This document shows, one piece after another, positions 28,393 to 37,575 of a DNA stretch of 64,000 nucleotides. Under the pieces are notes generated by a model. The model was not told the DNA's origin. It was given only the letters and a program-made list of their open reading frames with translations, and did no database searches. The DNA lies in contig NC_013216.1 in NCBI RefSeq assembly GCF_000024205.1, forward strand, positions 434,001 to 498,000, in the 5' to 3' direction. Source of the stretch: Desulfofarcimen acetoxidans DSM 771. GTDB taxonomy: Bacteria > Bacillota > Desulfotomaculia > Desulfotomaculales > Desulfofarciminaceae. Both the position numbers and the translations under genes were made by a program. Positions within the stretch are counted from its first letter, which is position 1, and each line of letters begins with the position of its first letter.

Positions 28393-29187
28393 TTATCCCA
28401 TAAATCGCTGCTTTTCTTCTAATTTTAGAGTAGTATCAGTCAAATATTTAGTGTAAGGGTGTTGTGGTTTCATAAAAACCTGTTCACTGTCGCCAATCTC
28501 CACCAAACGGCCTTGATGCATCACAGCAATCCTGTTGCTGACGGCCCTTGCTACTTCCAGGTCATGAGAAATAAATAGCATCCCGATGTTATGCTCCCGC
28601 TGGAGTTTTTTCATTAATTCCAGGATTTGAGCCTGTACCGAGATATCCAGCATTGAAGTTGGTTCGTCGGCTACAATAAATTTAGGTTTCAAGGCAAGCA
28701 CCCTGGCAATAGCGACACGCTGAGCTTGTCCCCCGCTGAGTTCGTGGGGATAACGTTCCAGGTGTTCCTTTAAAAGACCGACATCATTCAATAATTGGAG
28801 TATCTTTTCCTTTTCTTCTTCTTTTCTCTTTATAAGTTTATGGATTCTCAGCGGCTCTGCCATTGCTTCATAGATTTTTCGCCGGGGATACAAGGATTGC
28901 TGGGGATGCTGGAATATTATTTGCATTTCCTTTCTTAGCTTTTGCAGCTCTGCCGGTGATTTGACCGTCAACTCAGTATTTTCAAACCGGATACTGGCAG
29001 AGGTCGGCCTTATAAGCATGAGCAAAAGCCGGGCTACCGTAGACTTTCCACAACCGCTTTCTCCCACCAGTCCCAGGGTTTCCCCTTGTTTGATTGAAAA
29101 ACTTACTCCGTTTACAGCCTTAACTGTTCTTTTATAAAACAGTCCTCCTGTATACTCTTTAACCAGGTTTTTAACTTCTATGAGCAT
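28393..29187 (-). CDS. Oligopeptide/nickel-type ABC importer ATPase (DppF/NikE-like)
   Basis: 264 aa. Walker A GLVGESGCGKSTVARLLL, signature LSGGQAQRVAIARVLA, Walker B FIVADEPTSMLD and H-loop LFISHDLEVARA. The C-terminal HPYTKYLTDTTL matches the Opp/Dpp/Nik ATPase tail. Last gene of the operon; its ATG overlaps the end of the partner ATPase by 17 bases. With that partner it drives uptake through the two permeases. Confidence 0.92.
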   Translation of the reverse strand: MLIEVKNLVKEYTGGLFYKRTVKAVNGVSFSIKQGETLGLVGESGCGKSTVARLLLMLIRPTSASIRFENTELTVKSPAELQKLRKEMQIIFQHPQQSLYPRRKIYEAMAEPLRIHKLIKRKEEEKEKILQLLNDVGLLKEHLERYPHELSGGQAQRVAIARVLALKPKFIVADEPTSMLDISVQAQILELMKKLQREHNIGMLFISHDLEVARAVSNRIAVMHQGRLVEIGDSEQVFMKPQHPYTKYLTDTTLKLEEKQRFMG

Positions 29188-30178
29188 GAAAGCACCTCAC
29201 AAAATGGTTAGTAAGAATCTCTTCCATATCCGGATGATGAGCGGCACAGCGGGATGACGATGTTTTGCATCTGGGCTGGAATTTGCATCCCGGAGGGAGA
29301 TTAGTAAGGCTCGGACTAAAGCCGGGAATAGAGTTAAACCCTCTTCCCGGCAGAGAATTAAGCAGTGATTTTGTATAAGGATGCCGGGAATGATTTAGTA
29401 TTTGGGAAACTGGTCCGGTTTCCACTATTTCTCCGGCATACATAACGGCAACGCGATCTGCCAGCGCTGCCGCAACAGAAAAATCATGGGTAATAAGCAG
29501 CATTGATGAAGTGCTGGATGAAACCTGTTCTTTAAGCAAATCCACTACTCTTTTTCTCAGCACAGCATCAAGCCCTTTAGTAGGCTCATCAACCAGAATC
29601 AAGCCGGGATTGCATGCTATTCCCATGGATATCAGTACCCGCTGTCTCATTCCTCCGCTTAACTGATGAGGATAGCAGCAAATGCTTGTTGTGGGATCAG
29701 GCAAACGCAGCCGGCTAAACAGATTTATTGTTTCATGTTTTGCTGCTGATTTGTTGCATTTTTTATGCAACCTAATGATTTCCATAACCTGAATGCCAAT
29801 TTTCATCAGTGGATTTAGTGAAGTGGCAGGATTTTGCGGAATCATGCCAATTGCCTTTCCCCGGAGTCCTCTTAATTCTTCCTCATCGATCCCCAGAATT
29901 TCTTTTCCCAGGTAGCGGATACTTCCTTCCGTGCAGGCATTTTTAGGTAACAAACCAAGAATACTCAGCACCAGAACAGATTTGCCGCAACCTGTTTCTC
30001 CTACCAGGGCAACAACTTCATGATGATTAATATTGATTGAGACATTATCTAATGCTTTTAATACTGTATCTTTAATCTTGAAAAAGGCTTTCAGATCAAC
30101 AATGGAAAGGAGCGGTTCAGTCACCGCATGTTTATGCCGGAAACTGTCTGTATCTGAAAAAGCAAGAAAATCTGTCAT
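29171..30178 (-). CDS. Oligopeptide/nickel-type ABC importer ATPase (DppD/NikD-like)
   Basis: 335 aa. Walker A ALVGETGCGKSVLVLSIL, signature LSGGMRQRVLISMGIA, Walker B LILVDEPTKGLD. The C-terminal HPYTKSLLNSLPGR plus a Cys cluster (CKFQPRCKTSSSRC) is the oligopeptide-transporter C-terminal motif. In related ATPases such a Cys cluster can carry a Fe-S cluster. A longer-than-usual N-terminus (about 20 extra residues) precedes the ABC fold. ATG 30178 has AAGGAGT upstream. Confidence 0.92.
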   Translation of the reverse strand: MTDFLAFSDTDSFRHKHAVTEPLLSIVDLKAFFKIKDTVLKALDNVSININHHEVVALVGETGCGKSVLVLSILGLLPKNACTEGSIRYLGKEILGIDEEELRGLRGKAIGMIPQNPATSLNPLMKIGIQVMEIIRLHKKCNKSAAKHETINLFSRLRLPDPTTSICCYPHQLSGGMRQRVLISMGIACNPGLILVDEPTKGLDAVLRKRVVDLLKEQVSSSTSSMLLITHDFSVAAALADRVAVMYAGEIVETGPVSQILNHSRHPYTKSLLNSLPGRGFNSIPGFSPSLTNLPPGCKFQPRCKTSSSRCAAHHPDMEEILTNHFVRCFHAHRS

Positions 30179-30201
30179 TGCACTACTCCTTCCTGTTCAA
30201 T

Positions 30202-31065
30202 TTATTCTATCTGCCCTTCGCGCAGTCTGGGGTCAAGGACATCTCTCAAGCTGTCCCCCAGCATATTAAAAGCCAGAACGGTTATCATCACAGCCAGTCC
30301 GGGAAACAGGGTAATATGTGGAGCTGTCCGGATAAACTCGCGTCCTTCGTTAATCATTGCTCCCCATTCTGCGGTAGGGGGCTGGGCGCCCAGCCCAAGA
30401 AAGCTTAAACTTGCCCCGGCCAGCACCACATGAGCTATGTCCAGGGCAGCCATTACTATTACTGGAGTTACTATACTGGGTAAAATATATTTAAACATAA
30501 TACTGATTTGGCTGTTGCCCATGGCCCTTGCCGCTTCCACAAACTCTGACTGTTTAACTGATAGAACTTCGCCTCTGATAAGCCTTGTATATCCGGTCCA
30601 GTGCACCATCGTTAAGGCAATGATTATACTGCTCAGGCCCGGACCTATTGCTGCAATCAGAGCCAGGGAGAGGATAATCCCCGGGAAAGCAAGCATAACA
30701 TCGACAGTACGCATAATCAGGCTGTCCAGAATTCCTCCGAAATAACCTGATATCAGTCCGATTAATACTCCGCTAATGCCACTGATAGCTACAACTATGG
30801 CCGCTGTACTTAAAGACGTGTGTGTCCCTTCAATTACCCTGCTAAATATACATCTGCCCAGCGAATCTGTACCAAAAGGATATTTAAAAGAGGGTGGCTG
30901 TACCTTATCGGCGAGGCTTACCGCTGCCGGATCGTGTGGCATAATCCATTGCCCCGCCAGGGCTAACAGAAAGATAAACACAACTACTGTGGCACTGCTT
31001 GACAGCATTCGGTTGCTCTTTAATGTTTCTTTACAATTTGTAAATACTGTAACAAGCTCCTTCAT
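30202..31065 (-). CDS. Oligopeptide/nickel-type ABC importer permease (DppC/NikC-like)
   Basis: About 287 aa. N-terminal OppC-type TM helix (SSATVVVFIFLLALAGQWIM), then a periplasmic segment containing FGTDSLGRCIFSRVIEGT, typical of DppC/NikC. The BPD permease EAA loop is EFVEAARAMGNSQISIMFKY. I start at ATG 31065, directly after the previous stop and behind GGAAGGG. The in-frame ATG at 31083 lies inside the upstream gene and before this site. Confidence 0.9.
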   Translation of the reverse strand: MKELVTVFTNCKETLKSNRMLSSSATVVVFIFLLALAGQWIMPHDPAAVSLADKVQPPSFKYPFGTDSLGRCIFSRVIEGTHTSLSTAAIVVAISGISGVLIGLISGYFGGILDSLIMRTVDVMLAFPGIILSLALIAAIGPGLSSIIIALTMVHWTGYTRLIRGEVLSVKQSEFVEAARAMGNSQISIMFKYILPSIVTPVIVMAALDIAHVVLAGASLSFLGLGAQPPTAEWGAMINEGREFIRTAPHITLFPGLAVMITVLAFNMLGDSLRDVLDPRLREGQIE

Positions 31066-31066
31066 T

Positions 31067-32017
31067 TTAGACTTCCCTTCCATAGCGTATTCTGGGATCC
31101 ATCAGGACGTAAGCCAGGTCTACCAGCAAATTGACTACGGCGTAGGAAGTGGCGATTAAGACTATAATGCCCTGGACCATAGGGATATCTTTAGCTAATA
31201 TTGAATCAATCAGCAGTTTTCCTAACCCCGGCCAGGCAAACACCGTCTCCACGACTACCGTTCCTCCAAGCATATGTCCAAATTGAAGTCCAACTATGGT
31301 TATTACCGGGAGAAAAGCGTTCCTTAACGCATGCCGCCATACGACCACGCTTTCATGCAGACCTTTTGCTTTGGCTGTTAAAATATAATCCTGGTTCAAT
31401 ATCTCAAGCATGCATGAACGCATCATGCGCATAGTAACCGCCGACATACCTGCTGCTATTGTTACGCATGGCAGCACCACATCAGATATTTGCCTGAATC
31501 CTGCTACCGAAAACAGGTCTAATTGAAGGGAAAAAACAATGATTAATAACAGCGCCAGCCAAAAACTTGGTATAGACACAGCGAAAAGAGCACATAACCG
31601 GCTGAGGTGATCAAACACAGAATTCCTTCTTGCCGCAGAAAAAACTCCAACCGGAATTGCTATCAGCAGTGAAAGTGCAACACTCACCAGAGCCAGCAGG
31701 ACTGTTGCCGGAAATCTCAACCCAATGATCTGAGCCACGGAAGTTCTGTAAACATAGGATTCCCCAAGGTTCCCTCTGACAGCTTCTTTTATCCAGGAAA
31801 AATACTGCTTATCCAATGGTTCATCCAACTTGTACCGGTTCGTGATATTGGTAACTTCCGAATCTGTGGGCTCTTGTTCTATTCCTATAAAAGCATGCTT
31901 CAGGATAGTCACAGGAGTATCTCCCGGCGTCAGATGTAATATTCCGAATGTTAGCATGGAAGCTGCTGCAACGACTAAAATTGCAGCAGCTAAACGCTTA
32001 AAAAGAAATTGCCACAT
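31067..32017 (-). CDS. Oligopeptide/nickel-type ABC importer permease (DppB/NikB-like)
   Basis: 316 aa with six TM helices. Its start (MWQFLFKRLAAAILVVAAAS) and the GDTPVTILKHA region are typical of OppB/NikB. EAA loop: DYILTAKAKGLHESVVVWRH; TM end FAWPGLGKLLIDSILAKDIP. It lies 5 bases downstream of the binding-protein gene, so both are in one operon. It pairs with the DppC-like permease. Confidence 0.92.
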   Translation of the reverse strand: MWQFLFKRLAAAILVVAAASMLTFGILHLTPGDTPVTILKHAFIGIEQEPTDSEVTNITNRYKLDEPLDKQYFSWIKEAVRGNLGESYVYRTSVAQIIGLRFPATVLLALVSVALSLLIAIPVGVFSAARRNSVFDHLSRLCALFAVSIPSFWLALLLIIVFSLQLDLFSVAGFRQISDVVLPCVTIAAGMSAVTMRMMRSCMLEILNQDYILTAKAKGLHESVVVWRHALRNAFLPVITIVGLQFGHMLGGTVVVETVFAWPGLGKLLIDSILAKDIPMVQGIIVLIATSYAVVNLLVDLAYVLMDPRIRYGREV

Positions 32018-32022
32018 ACCTT

Positions 32023-33582
32023 CTACTCCTTAATCCCCACTTCTGTTGTAAGCATGTAATCATGAGCTGTAGGATTAAATACAAAGTTCTCGATTTTGCT
32101 GTTCATGACAGCGGCCACACCGTAATAGGCAATTGGTAGTACAGGCACTTCATCTTCCAGAATTTGCTGTACCTGTTTGGAAAGCTCATACTTTTTCTGC
32201 TGGTCATCTACAGCAACACATTCATCGATCAATTGGTCAACTTTTGCATTATTGTAGCCAATTAATTTGTTGTTTTCAGAATAATACAGTACTTGTAAAT
32301 GATAGCTGGGAGTAGGAATCATAGCGGTCGCAAAAGCACTCATTTTCATATCCCATTTGCCTGTTGAAGCAACTTGGCTCATGGCGGAATTTTCCATAAT
32401 CTCAATCTTCAAATCAATCCCTGCTTGTTTGAATTGATCCTGTAAAGCTTGAGCCATTGGAGGAAGGCCCGGTCTCTGCGGATAAGTCATAAGGGTTATT
32501 TTCAGCGGTTGGCCGTTTTTATCTATGATTCCGTCTCCATCAGTATCTTTCCAACCCGCTTCTTCCAATAGTAATTTTGCCTTGCCGGGAGAATAGGGAT
32601 AACCTTTTAAATTTTCGTTTGTCCACGCCATTCCCGGCATGAATGGCCCCTTGGCAGGAGTTCCGCATCCGAAAAGCACATGTTTAGTAATACTTTCCCT
32701 GTCAATAGCATAGCTCAAAGCTTTTCTGACTCTTACATCGTTGAACGGTTCTTTTTTCAGGTTCATTTCCACAATATATGTCCTGGCGGTAGGATTGAGT
32801 TCGACTTTAAGTCCTTTCTCCTTGCCCAATCTCTCCAGTTCATTATAAGGTGGATCACAGGTAAAATCTATTTCCCCTTTTTCCAAGGCCAGAGCACGGG
32901 TATTGGGATCCGGCAAAGGACGTATTTCCAATTTTTCCAGCTTGGCGGGAGTTCCCCAGTAGTCCTTATACTTTGCCATCTCCATGTCGCCTGTTGATGC
33001 TTCAAATTGTTCTAACATAAAAGGTCCCGTACCGATAGGTTTGATAAGTTTGCCGGCTTTATCAACCGAGCTTGGCGCGATAACAGATGCGCCCATATAA
33101 TGCAGCGAAGCAGGGAAATCGCCGGTTGGAGCTGTTGTTGTAATTTTTAATGTATGATCGTTCTCTACTTCTATTGATTTTATTTTTGTAAATGTTTGAA
33201 CCTGCGGGTTAACAGCAATAGCTCTCATGAGCGACCATTTCACTGCTTCTCCATCCATCGGTGTGCCGTCATGGAATTTGACCCCTTGGCGAAGAACAAT
33301 ACTCCATGTGTTTGCATCTATTCTTTTCCATTCAGTTGCAAGACCGGGTTTTAACTCAAAATTCTCCTTTACTCCTACCAATGTTTCTGTGATCATGGCT
33401 TTTTCAGTCGTCAAAGTGCCACTAGTTGACGGATCAATACTGTCGATTTTCCACATTTCTCCTACTACCAATTTTTTATTACTGTCCTTATTTTCTTTTT
33501 TTACACCACAACCTGATGTGAGAAGGACGCTGATGGTCATCAGTATACAAACTACGATAAACATGATTTTCCTTTTAATCAT
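32023..33582 (-). CDS. ABC importer substrate-binding lipoprotein (SBP_bac_5; NikA/DppA-like)
   Basis: 519 aa. Lipoprotein signal (MFIVVCILMTISVLLTSGC, Cys about 25). SBP_bac_5 features: GLATEWKRIDANTWSIVLRQ, GVKFHDGTPMDGEAVKWSL and ALSYAIDRESITKHVLFG. The family captures peptides, nickel, or metal-chelate complexes outside the membrane. I cannot fix the ligand by eye. A nickel or metallophore role is suggested by neighbours (a P1B metal ATPase and a methyltransferase) but not shown. Start ATG 33582 lies behind GGAGAAAA. A CCAYGAAGG-type hairpin with T-run lies upstream. Confidence 0.9.
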   Translation of the reverse strand: MIKRKIMFIVVCILMTISVLLTSGCGVKKENKDSNKKLVVGEMWKIDSIDPSTSGTLTTEKAMITETLVGVKENFELKPGLATEWKRIDANTWSIVLRQGVKFHDGTPMDGEAVKWSLMRAIAVNPQVQTFTKIKSIEVENDHTLKITTTAPTGDFPASLHYMGASVIAPSSVDKAGKLIKPIGTGPFMLEQFEASTGDMEMAKYKDYWGTPAKLEKLEIRPLPDPNTRALALEKGEIDFTCDPPYNELERLGKEKGLKVELNPTARTYIVEMNLKKEPFNDVRVRKALSYAIDRESITKHVLFGCGTPAKGPFMPGMAWTNENLKGYPYSPGKAKLLLEEAGWKDTDGDGIIDKNGQPLKITLMTYPQRPGLPPMAQALQDQFKQAGIDLKIEIMENSAMSQVASTGKWDMKMSAFATAMIPTPSYHLQVLYYSENNKLIGYNNAKVDQLIDECVAVDDQQKKYELSKQVQQILEDEVPVLPIAYYGVAAVMNSKIENFVFNPTAHDYMLTTEVGIKE

Positions 33583-33815
33583 TACATTTTCTCCTTTTTT
33601 ATTTTATCGCTGTCATCACAAACCTTTGATTGCAGTCCTAATTAATATTAGCCGGAAAGCCTCAAGACCAGGTTTTTGACTTAGATAATGGCAGCAAAAA
33701 TTTAAGCTGACTCATTGTCTTTTTAGTTGATTTTTTAGCTTTTGCATCTATATATCACTATCACCACCTAATTTGTAAAAAATTTTGTGAAATTGGTATG
33801 GCCACAGGTGTAGAA

Positions 33816-33872
33816 ATTAAAAAATAAAACCACAAAAGTATGTCCGTTTCTTTGGACATAACCTTCATGGTT
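33816..33872 (-). ncRNA. CCAYGAAGG-family hairpin with T-run (copy 2)
   Basis: On the minus strand AACCATGAAGG (33872-33862) pairs with CTTTTGTGGTT (33838-33828, several G-U pairs), with an inner ATGTCC/GGACAT stem, then a T-rich run. It lies after the methyltransferase stop and about 250 bases before the binding-protein start. It could end the first transcript or attenuate the second. The remaining 230 bases of leader hold no gene I recognise. Confidence 0.6.
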
Positions 33873-33917
33873 AAAATTTTCAGTGTTATATTTTGTTTTT
33901 ATAATAGATTTACTTTC

Positions 33918-34610
33918 TTATTTATCAGTCAGCACGAAGCGAAATATGTATGCCTGCTCATAGGTGGCTTTCATTCTATCAGCAATGCGTAAAAAGCCGT
34001 CTTTTTTGCGGGAAACATCGATAAAACCTTGAGGATGGCGACGTTGAATTTCCACGTTGAAACCCTCTGATGCGAAGGTTTCGGCAATAAAGTCCAGTGT
34101 ATGGGCATTGGACTCTACCAGACTGTTTTCATTAATCCATATGGTAAAATGCTGCAGACTGGGATTGTCATTTAAATCAGTGTAAGTGGCATAATACACT
34201 CCACCGGGTTTTAACATCTGCTTAATCTTCCAGGCGTGGCTTTTTAGGTCTTTAATTAAATAAATTACAGCCTGACTTACAGCAAGGTTAAATTTGTTGG
34301 TGTACTGCTCCGGAGTATTTGTTGCAACATAAGTAAGCGGCAAATCACCTTTACGAGAATTAGCGACAGCTATTGACTGCTGTGCCAGATCAATACCCAT
34401 ACCCTCTTTAAAGGGTTTGACTTGATATAAATGGCGCAAAAATCCTCCCTGATTACAGCCAAAGTCAAGCACTGTCATATCAGACAGATCCTGCTCCTGA
34501 ATTAAATTGATGACTTCTTTCCAGCCTCTTAGATGTCTTTCTTCCATTTGCTGCTCGCCTTCTTCGAGATTTTGCCACCATATGTCATAAAGCCTGTCTT
34601 GCTGCATCAT
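33918..34610 (-). CDS. Class I SAM-dependent methyltransferase
   Basis: 230 aa. SAM-binding motif I is VLDFGCNQGGFLRHLY (about residues 47-62), followed by GIDLAQQSIAVANSRKGD. Motif post-I/II and MLKPGGVYYATYTDLNDNPS are typical of methyltransferase_11/25. The N-terminal stretch YDIWWQNLEEGEQQMEERHL is unusual. The substrate is unknown. It leads the ABC importer genes on the same strand and is divergent from MarR, so it may modify the imported or exported ligand. Its 5' leader holds hairpin 34681-34730. Confidence 0.85.
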   Translation of the reverse strand: MMQQDRLYDIWWQNLEEGEQQMEERHLRGWKEVINLIQEQDLSDMTVLDFGCNQGGFLRHLYQVKPFKEGMGIDLAQQSIAVANSRKGDLPLTYVATNTPEQYTNKFNLAVSQAVIYLIKDLKSHAWKIKQMLKPGGVYYATYTDLNDNPSLQHFTIWINENSLVESNAHTLDFIAETFASEGFNVEIQRRHPQGFIDVSRKKDGFLRIADRMKATYEQAYIFRFVLTDK

Positions 34611-34680
34611 GTTTTATAACCTCCATTTTATTTGGTAATATATTTCAGCATCGGATTATATAAAGCAAAGAGTTTTAAGC

Positions 34681-34730
34681 AAACAAAAAACCACGAAGGC
34701 AAGACAATTTTGTCTCATTATCCTTCGTGG
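34681..34730 (-). ncRNA. CCAYGAAGG-family hairpin with T-run in the methyltransferase leader (copy 3)
   Basis: Minus strand: CCACGAAGG (34730-34722) pairs perfectly with CCTTCGTGG (34699-34691), with an inner AGACAA/TTGTCT stem, then six T, G, and three T. It lies about 70 bases before the methyltransferase start and after the divergent promoter region. A terminator in this position must be a 5'-UTR attenuator. Confidence 0.75.
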
Positions 34731-34884
34731 ATATGTTCTCATTATTTGAATTTGGGTAGAGTTACGAATGAATATCTGATAACAATCTGCTGATCAGCTG
34801 TTATTTATTAAAATTATAATTTATTTTGTAGAACGGTGCAATATAGTATTGTGAAAATTTCAAAATTTATAATGAAATGACTGT

Positions 34885-34946
34885 TATTTATTATTATTTG
34901 ATTGTCAAATAATAATAAATAGGTTATCATAATAATTGAATTTCAA
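34885..34946. promoter_or_regulatory. Palindromic operator region, likely MarR binding sites
   Basis: A perfect 17-bp inverted repeat (34885-34901 and 34905-34921, core TTTGATTGTCAAA) is followed by a second palindrome TTGAATTTCAA (near 34937-34947). Both lie in the 382-bp divergent gap between the methyltransferase and MarR genes, next to AT-rich promoter-like sequence. MarR proteins usually bind such palindromes in their own promoter. Confidence 0.7.
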
Positions 34947-34992
34947 ACAATTATAATTATATACATTATTATTTTCAAAGGAGGATAAATAG

Positions 34993-35412
34993 ATGAAAGC
35001 TATTGAAGAACTAACCGATGAGCTTTTACTTTTTTTTAACGGTTTTGCCTCATGGGAAAGCTCGGTAATTCGTTCCAGTGACTTGACTGTTTCTGAGGCT
35101 CATGCCATTGAAGTGCTGGGGCAGTATGGAAAGATGAATATGAAGAACTTGGCCCAAAAATTAGGCGTAACCACTGGGACCACAACTGTTACAGTAGATA
35201 GATTGGAAAAAAAGGATTATGCCAAACGTGAAACAACTAGGGAAGACAGGCGGGTCAATCTGATCAGTTTGACGGAGAAGGGAATGAGAGCCTTTGCAGA
35301 ACATCACAATTTCCACCTTAATTTAACAGAGCAAATGGTATCCAACCTGTCTGAAGAAGAAATTGAGCAGTTTCACAAAATTCTTAAAAAAATAAATGCC
35401 GAGACTTTTTAA
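34993..35412 (+). CDS. MarR-family transcription regulator
   Basis: 139 aa. Winged helix with GQYGKMNMKNLAQKLGVTTG, then TTTVTVDRLEKKDYAKRETT and the wing motif EDRRVNLISLTEKG (conserved DxR). MarR proteins are usually repressors released by a ligand or metal. It lies 17 bases before the P1B ATPase gene in one operon and is divergent from the methyltransferase/importer genes, so one operator region could control both. AAAGGAGG precedes ATG 34993. Confidence 0.93.
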   Translation: MKAIEELTDELLLFFNGFASWESSVIRSSDLTVSEAHAIEVLGQYGKMNMKNLAQKLGVTTGTTTVTVDRLEKKDYAKRETTREDRRVNLISLTEKGMRAFAEHHNFHLNLTEQMVSNLSEEEIEQFHKILKKINAETF

Positions 35413-35429
35413 ACAAGGAGCTGGTTCAA

Positions 35430-37322
35430 GTGATAGGCAGATATACAAATGTCAGTAAGTATCGGGAATTATTGATGATGAGAGAGTTTTATTTGGTTTT
35501 TTCAGGAATTGTACTCATTATAGCCAGTTTTTTGCTGGAAAAAAGGGCTTACATTTTGCCTGCCGATATACTGGCGTTAACGGCAGTGGCAATACTGGGG
35601 GGACCGATTATTCTGGGTGCGGCCAGAGGTTTGCTGAAAAAGGAGCTTAACGTTGATGAATTGGTTAGTCTGGCTATGATTGCCTCGGTGTTAACAGGCG
35701 ACTATTTGCCGGCAGCAGTGGTGGCCCTGATTATGGTTTTAGGCTCATTGATGGAAGAGTTTACCGCTCAAAAAGCCAGATCAGCCATAAACGCACTTAT
35801 ACAACTGGGTTCTGATCAGGCTACTGCCATACGGGACGGTGCTGAGATTTCCGTGCCGTTACAGGAAATACATCTGGGTGACAGGGTAATTATTCGCTCC
35901 GGCGAGAAGGTTCCTGTGGATGGTGTTGTTGTTCGTGGCAATGCTTCCATTAACCAAGCCTCACTTACCGGAGAGTCCTTACCTGTGGATAAAACAATAG
36001 GTGATTCTGTTTATGCCGGTTCAGTAAGCTATTCCGGGATGATAGTGATAGAAGTACAAAAGGTGGGGGAAGATACAGCTTTAGGCAAATTGATCCGGCT
36101 GGTTCAAGATGCTGAAAGCCAAAAGGCCCCGATTTTAAGAGTAGCCGATCATTATGCCAAATATTTTACCCCGGTTATTATAACCCTTAGTTTCCTGGTG
36201 TATCTCTTTTCAGGGGATTTGCAACGTGCAATTACGGTACTTATTGTTGGTTGTCCCTGCGCCTTTATTCTTTCTGCCCCCACGGCCGTAGTATCGGCTC
36301 TGGGCAATGCGTCCAGAAACGGAATACTTATTAAAGGCGGTGCAATTTTAGAGGAAGTATCCAGAATTGCTGTTATCGTTTTTGACAAGACAGGTACACT
36401 TACTATCGGCAGGCCTGTGGTTGCCGGGATTAATCCCTTAAACGGACTTACGCAAGATTACGTGCTTTCTGTAGCGGCCGCGGCGGAGAAATATTCCGAA
36501 CATCCTTTAGCCCGAGCTATTCTTGAAGCCGCGGAGCAAAAGAAATTGTCTATAGGCGAACCGGAAATGTTTAAAAATATCGTTGGTGAGGGTGTAACTT
36601 CACAGGTTCACGGTAAAAATATTTTTGTTGGTACCGAGTCTGGAGAACAAAACGTAGAGCGGTTAAATCTAATGGGAACAGAAACTGAGGCTGGAGTTAA
36701 AGTTCTTACAGTAAAAGAAAACAACATAGCAATCGGAAATATATACATAAAAGATAGGCTGCGCCCTGTTGTGCCGGTTTTAGTAAAAGCTTTGCAGGAC
36801 TTTAATCTTAAAAAAATCCTAATGTTAACCGGAGATGATTACTCTGTGGCAGTTCATATCGCCGGAGCAAGCGGCATTAAAGAGTTTTACGCCGGGCTTT
36901 TGCCGGAGCAAAAATTAAAACATATAAGACAACTGCAAGAGTCAGGCTATAAAGTGGCAATGGTTGGTGACGGAATAAACGATGCCCCTTCTTTGGCTGC
37001 AGCGGATATCGGTATTGCTATGGGAGCCATGGGGACAGATGTGGCTATGGAAGCTGCGGATATCGCCCTGTTGAGTGATGATCTGACAAAACTGCCCTAT
37101 CTGTTGCGACTGGGCAGGTCTACTATAAAAACTATTAATTTTAATATAGCTTTTGCTGTGGTTTTTAACGGATTGGCTCTGATTGCCTCGGGTGCGGGTT
37201 TATTAAATCCAATAATGGGAGCAATTACTCATAATATAGGGTCGCTTCTGGTTGTTCTAAATTCAGCTCGACTTATTGCATTGAAAACGGATAAGTCATG
37301 GCCAGTTAACCAACCAATTTGA
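35430..37322 (+). CDS. P1B-type heavy-metal transporting ATPase
   Basis: 630 aa. Actuator TGES (QASLTGESLPVDK), CPC metal motif in TM6 (VGCPCAFILSAPTAVVSAL), phosphorylation motif VFDKTGTLTIG, HP motif (EHPLARAI) and hinge GDGINDAPSLAAADIGIAMG. The last TM pair ends HNIGSLLVVLNSARL, typical of the Zn/Cd/Co/Pb (P1B-2-like) group. There is no N-terminal HMA domain or His-rich tail, so the enzyme is shorter than most CadA/ZntA. It exports a transition metal using ATP. Coupled to MarR; closed by the terminator at 37512. Confidence 0.93.
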   Translation: MIGRYTNVSKYRELLMMREFYLVFSGIVLIIASFLLEKRAYILPADILALTAVAILGGPIILGAARGLLKKELNVDELVSLAMIASVLTGDYLPAAVVALIMVLGSLMEEFTAQKARSAINALIQLGSDQATAIRDGAEISVPLQEIHLGDRVIIRSGEKVPVDGVVVRGNASINQASLTGESLPVDKTIGDSVYAGSVSYSGMIVIEVQKVGEDTALGKLIRLVQDAESQKAPILRVADHYAKYFTPVIITLSFLVYLFSGDLQRAITVLIVGCPCAFILSAPTAVVSALGNASRNGILIKGGAILEEVSRIAVIVFDKTGTLTIGRPVVAGINPLNGLTQDYVLSVAAAAEKYSEHPLARAILEAAEQKKLSIGEPEMFKNIVGEGVTSQVHGKNIFVGTESGEQNVERLNLMGTETEAGVKVLTVKENNIAIGNIYIKDRLRPVVPVLVKALQDFNLKKILMLTGDDYSVAVHIAGASGIKEFYAGLLPEQKLKHIRQLQESGYKVAMVGDGINDAPSLAAADIGIAMGAMGTDVAMEAADIALLSDDLTKLPYLLRLGRSTIKTINFNIAFAVVFNGLALIASGAGLLNPIMGAITHNIGSLLVVLNSARLIALKTDKSWPVNQPI

Positions 37323-37511
37323 AGTATTGATAAGTTTAAACTGCCAGTGCAAAAGGATAGCAGGCAACGGTGCCAGCAATGGCTTTTCTTAGAGTGGAAT
37401 GAAATGATACGCATCGATATAAACCATAACAGTGTTAAGAATTGGTGTCGGTTGCATTGGGTGTTCGAGTATGCGGCTTAAAAGTTCAAACTGATGTAGA
37501 AATAAGGAAAA

Positions 37512-37554
37512 CACTAAAAAACCTGCCTTGTTTATCGGGGCAGGTTTTTTAGTG
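37512..37554. terminator. Strong two-way intrinsic terminator
   Basis: Perfect 16-bp stem (CACTAAAAAACCTGCC and complement) with an 11-base loop after the P1B ATPase gene. Confidence 0.88.
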
Positions 37555-37575
37555 CTAAAACCACACAACTAGAAT

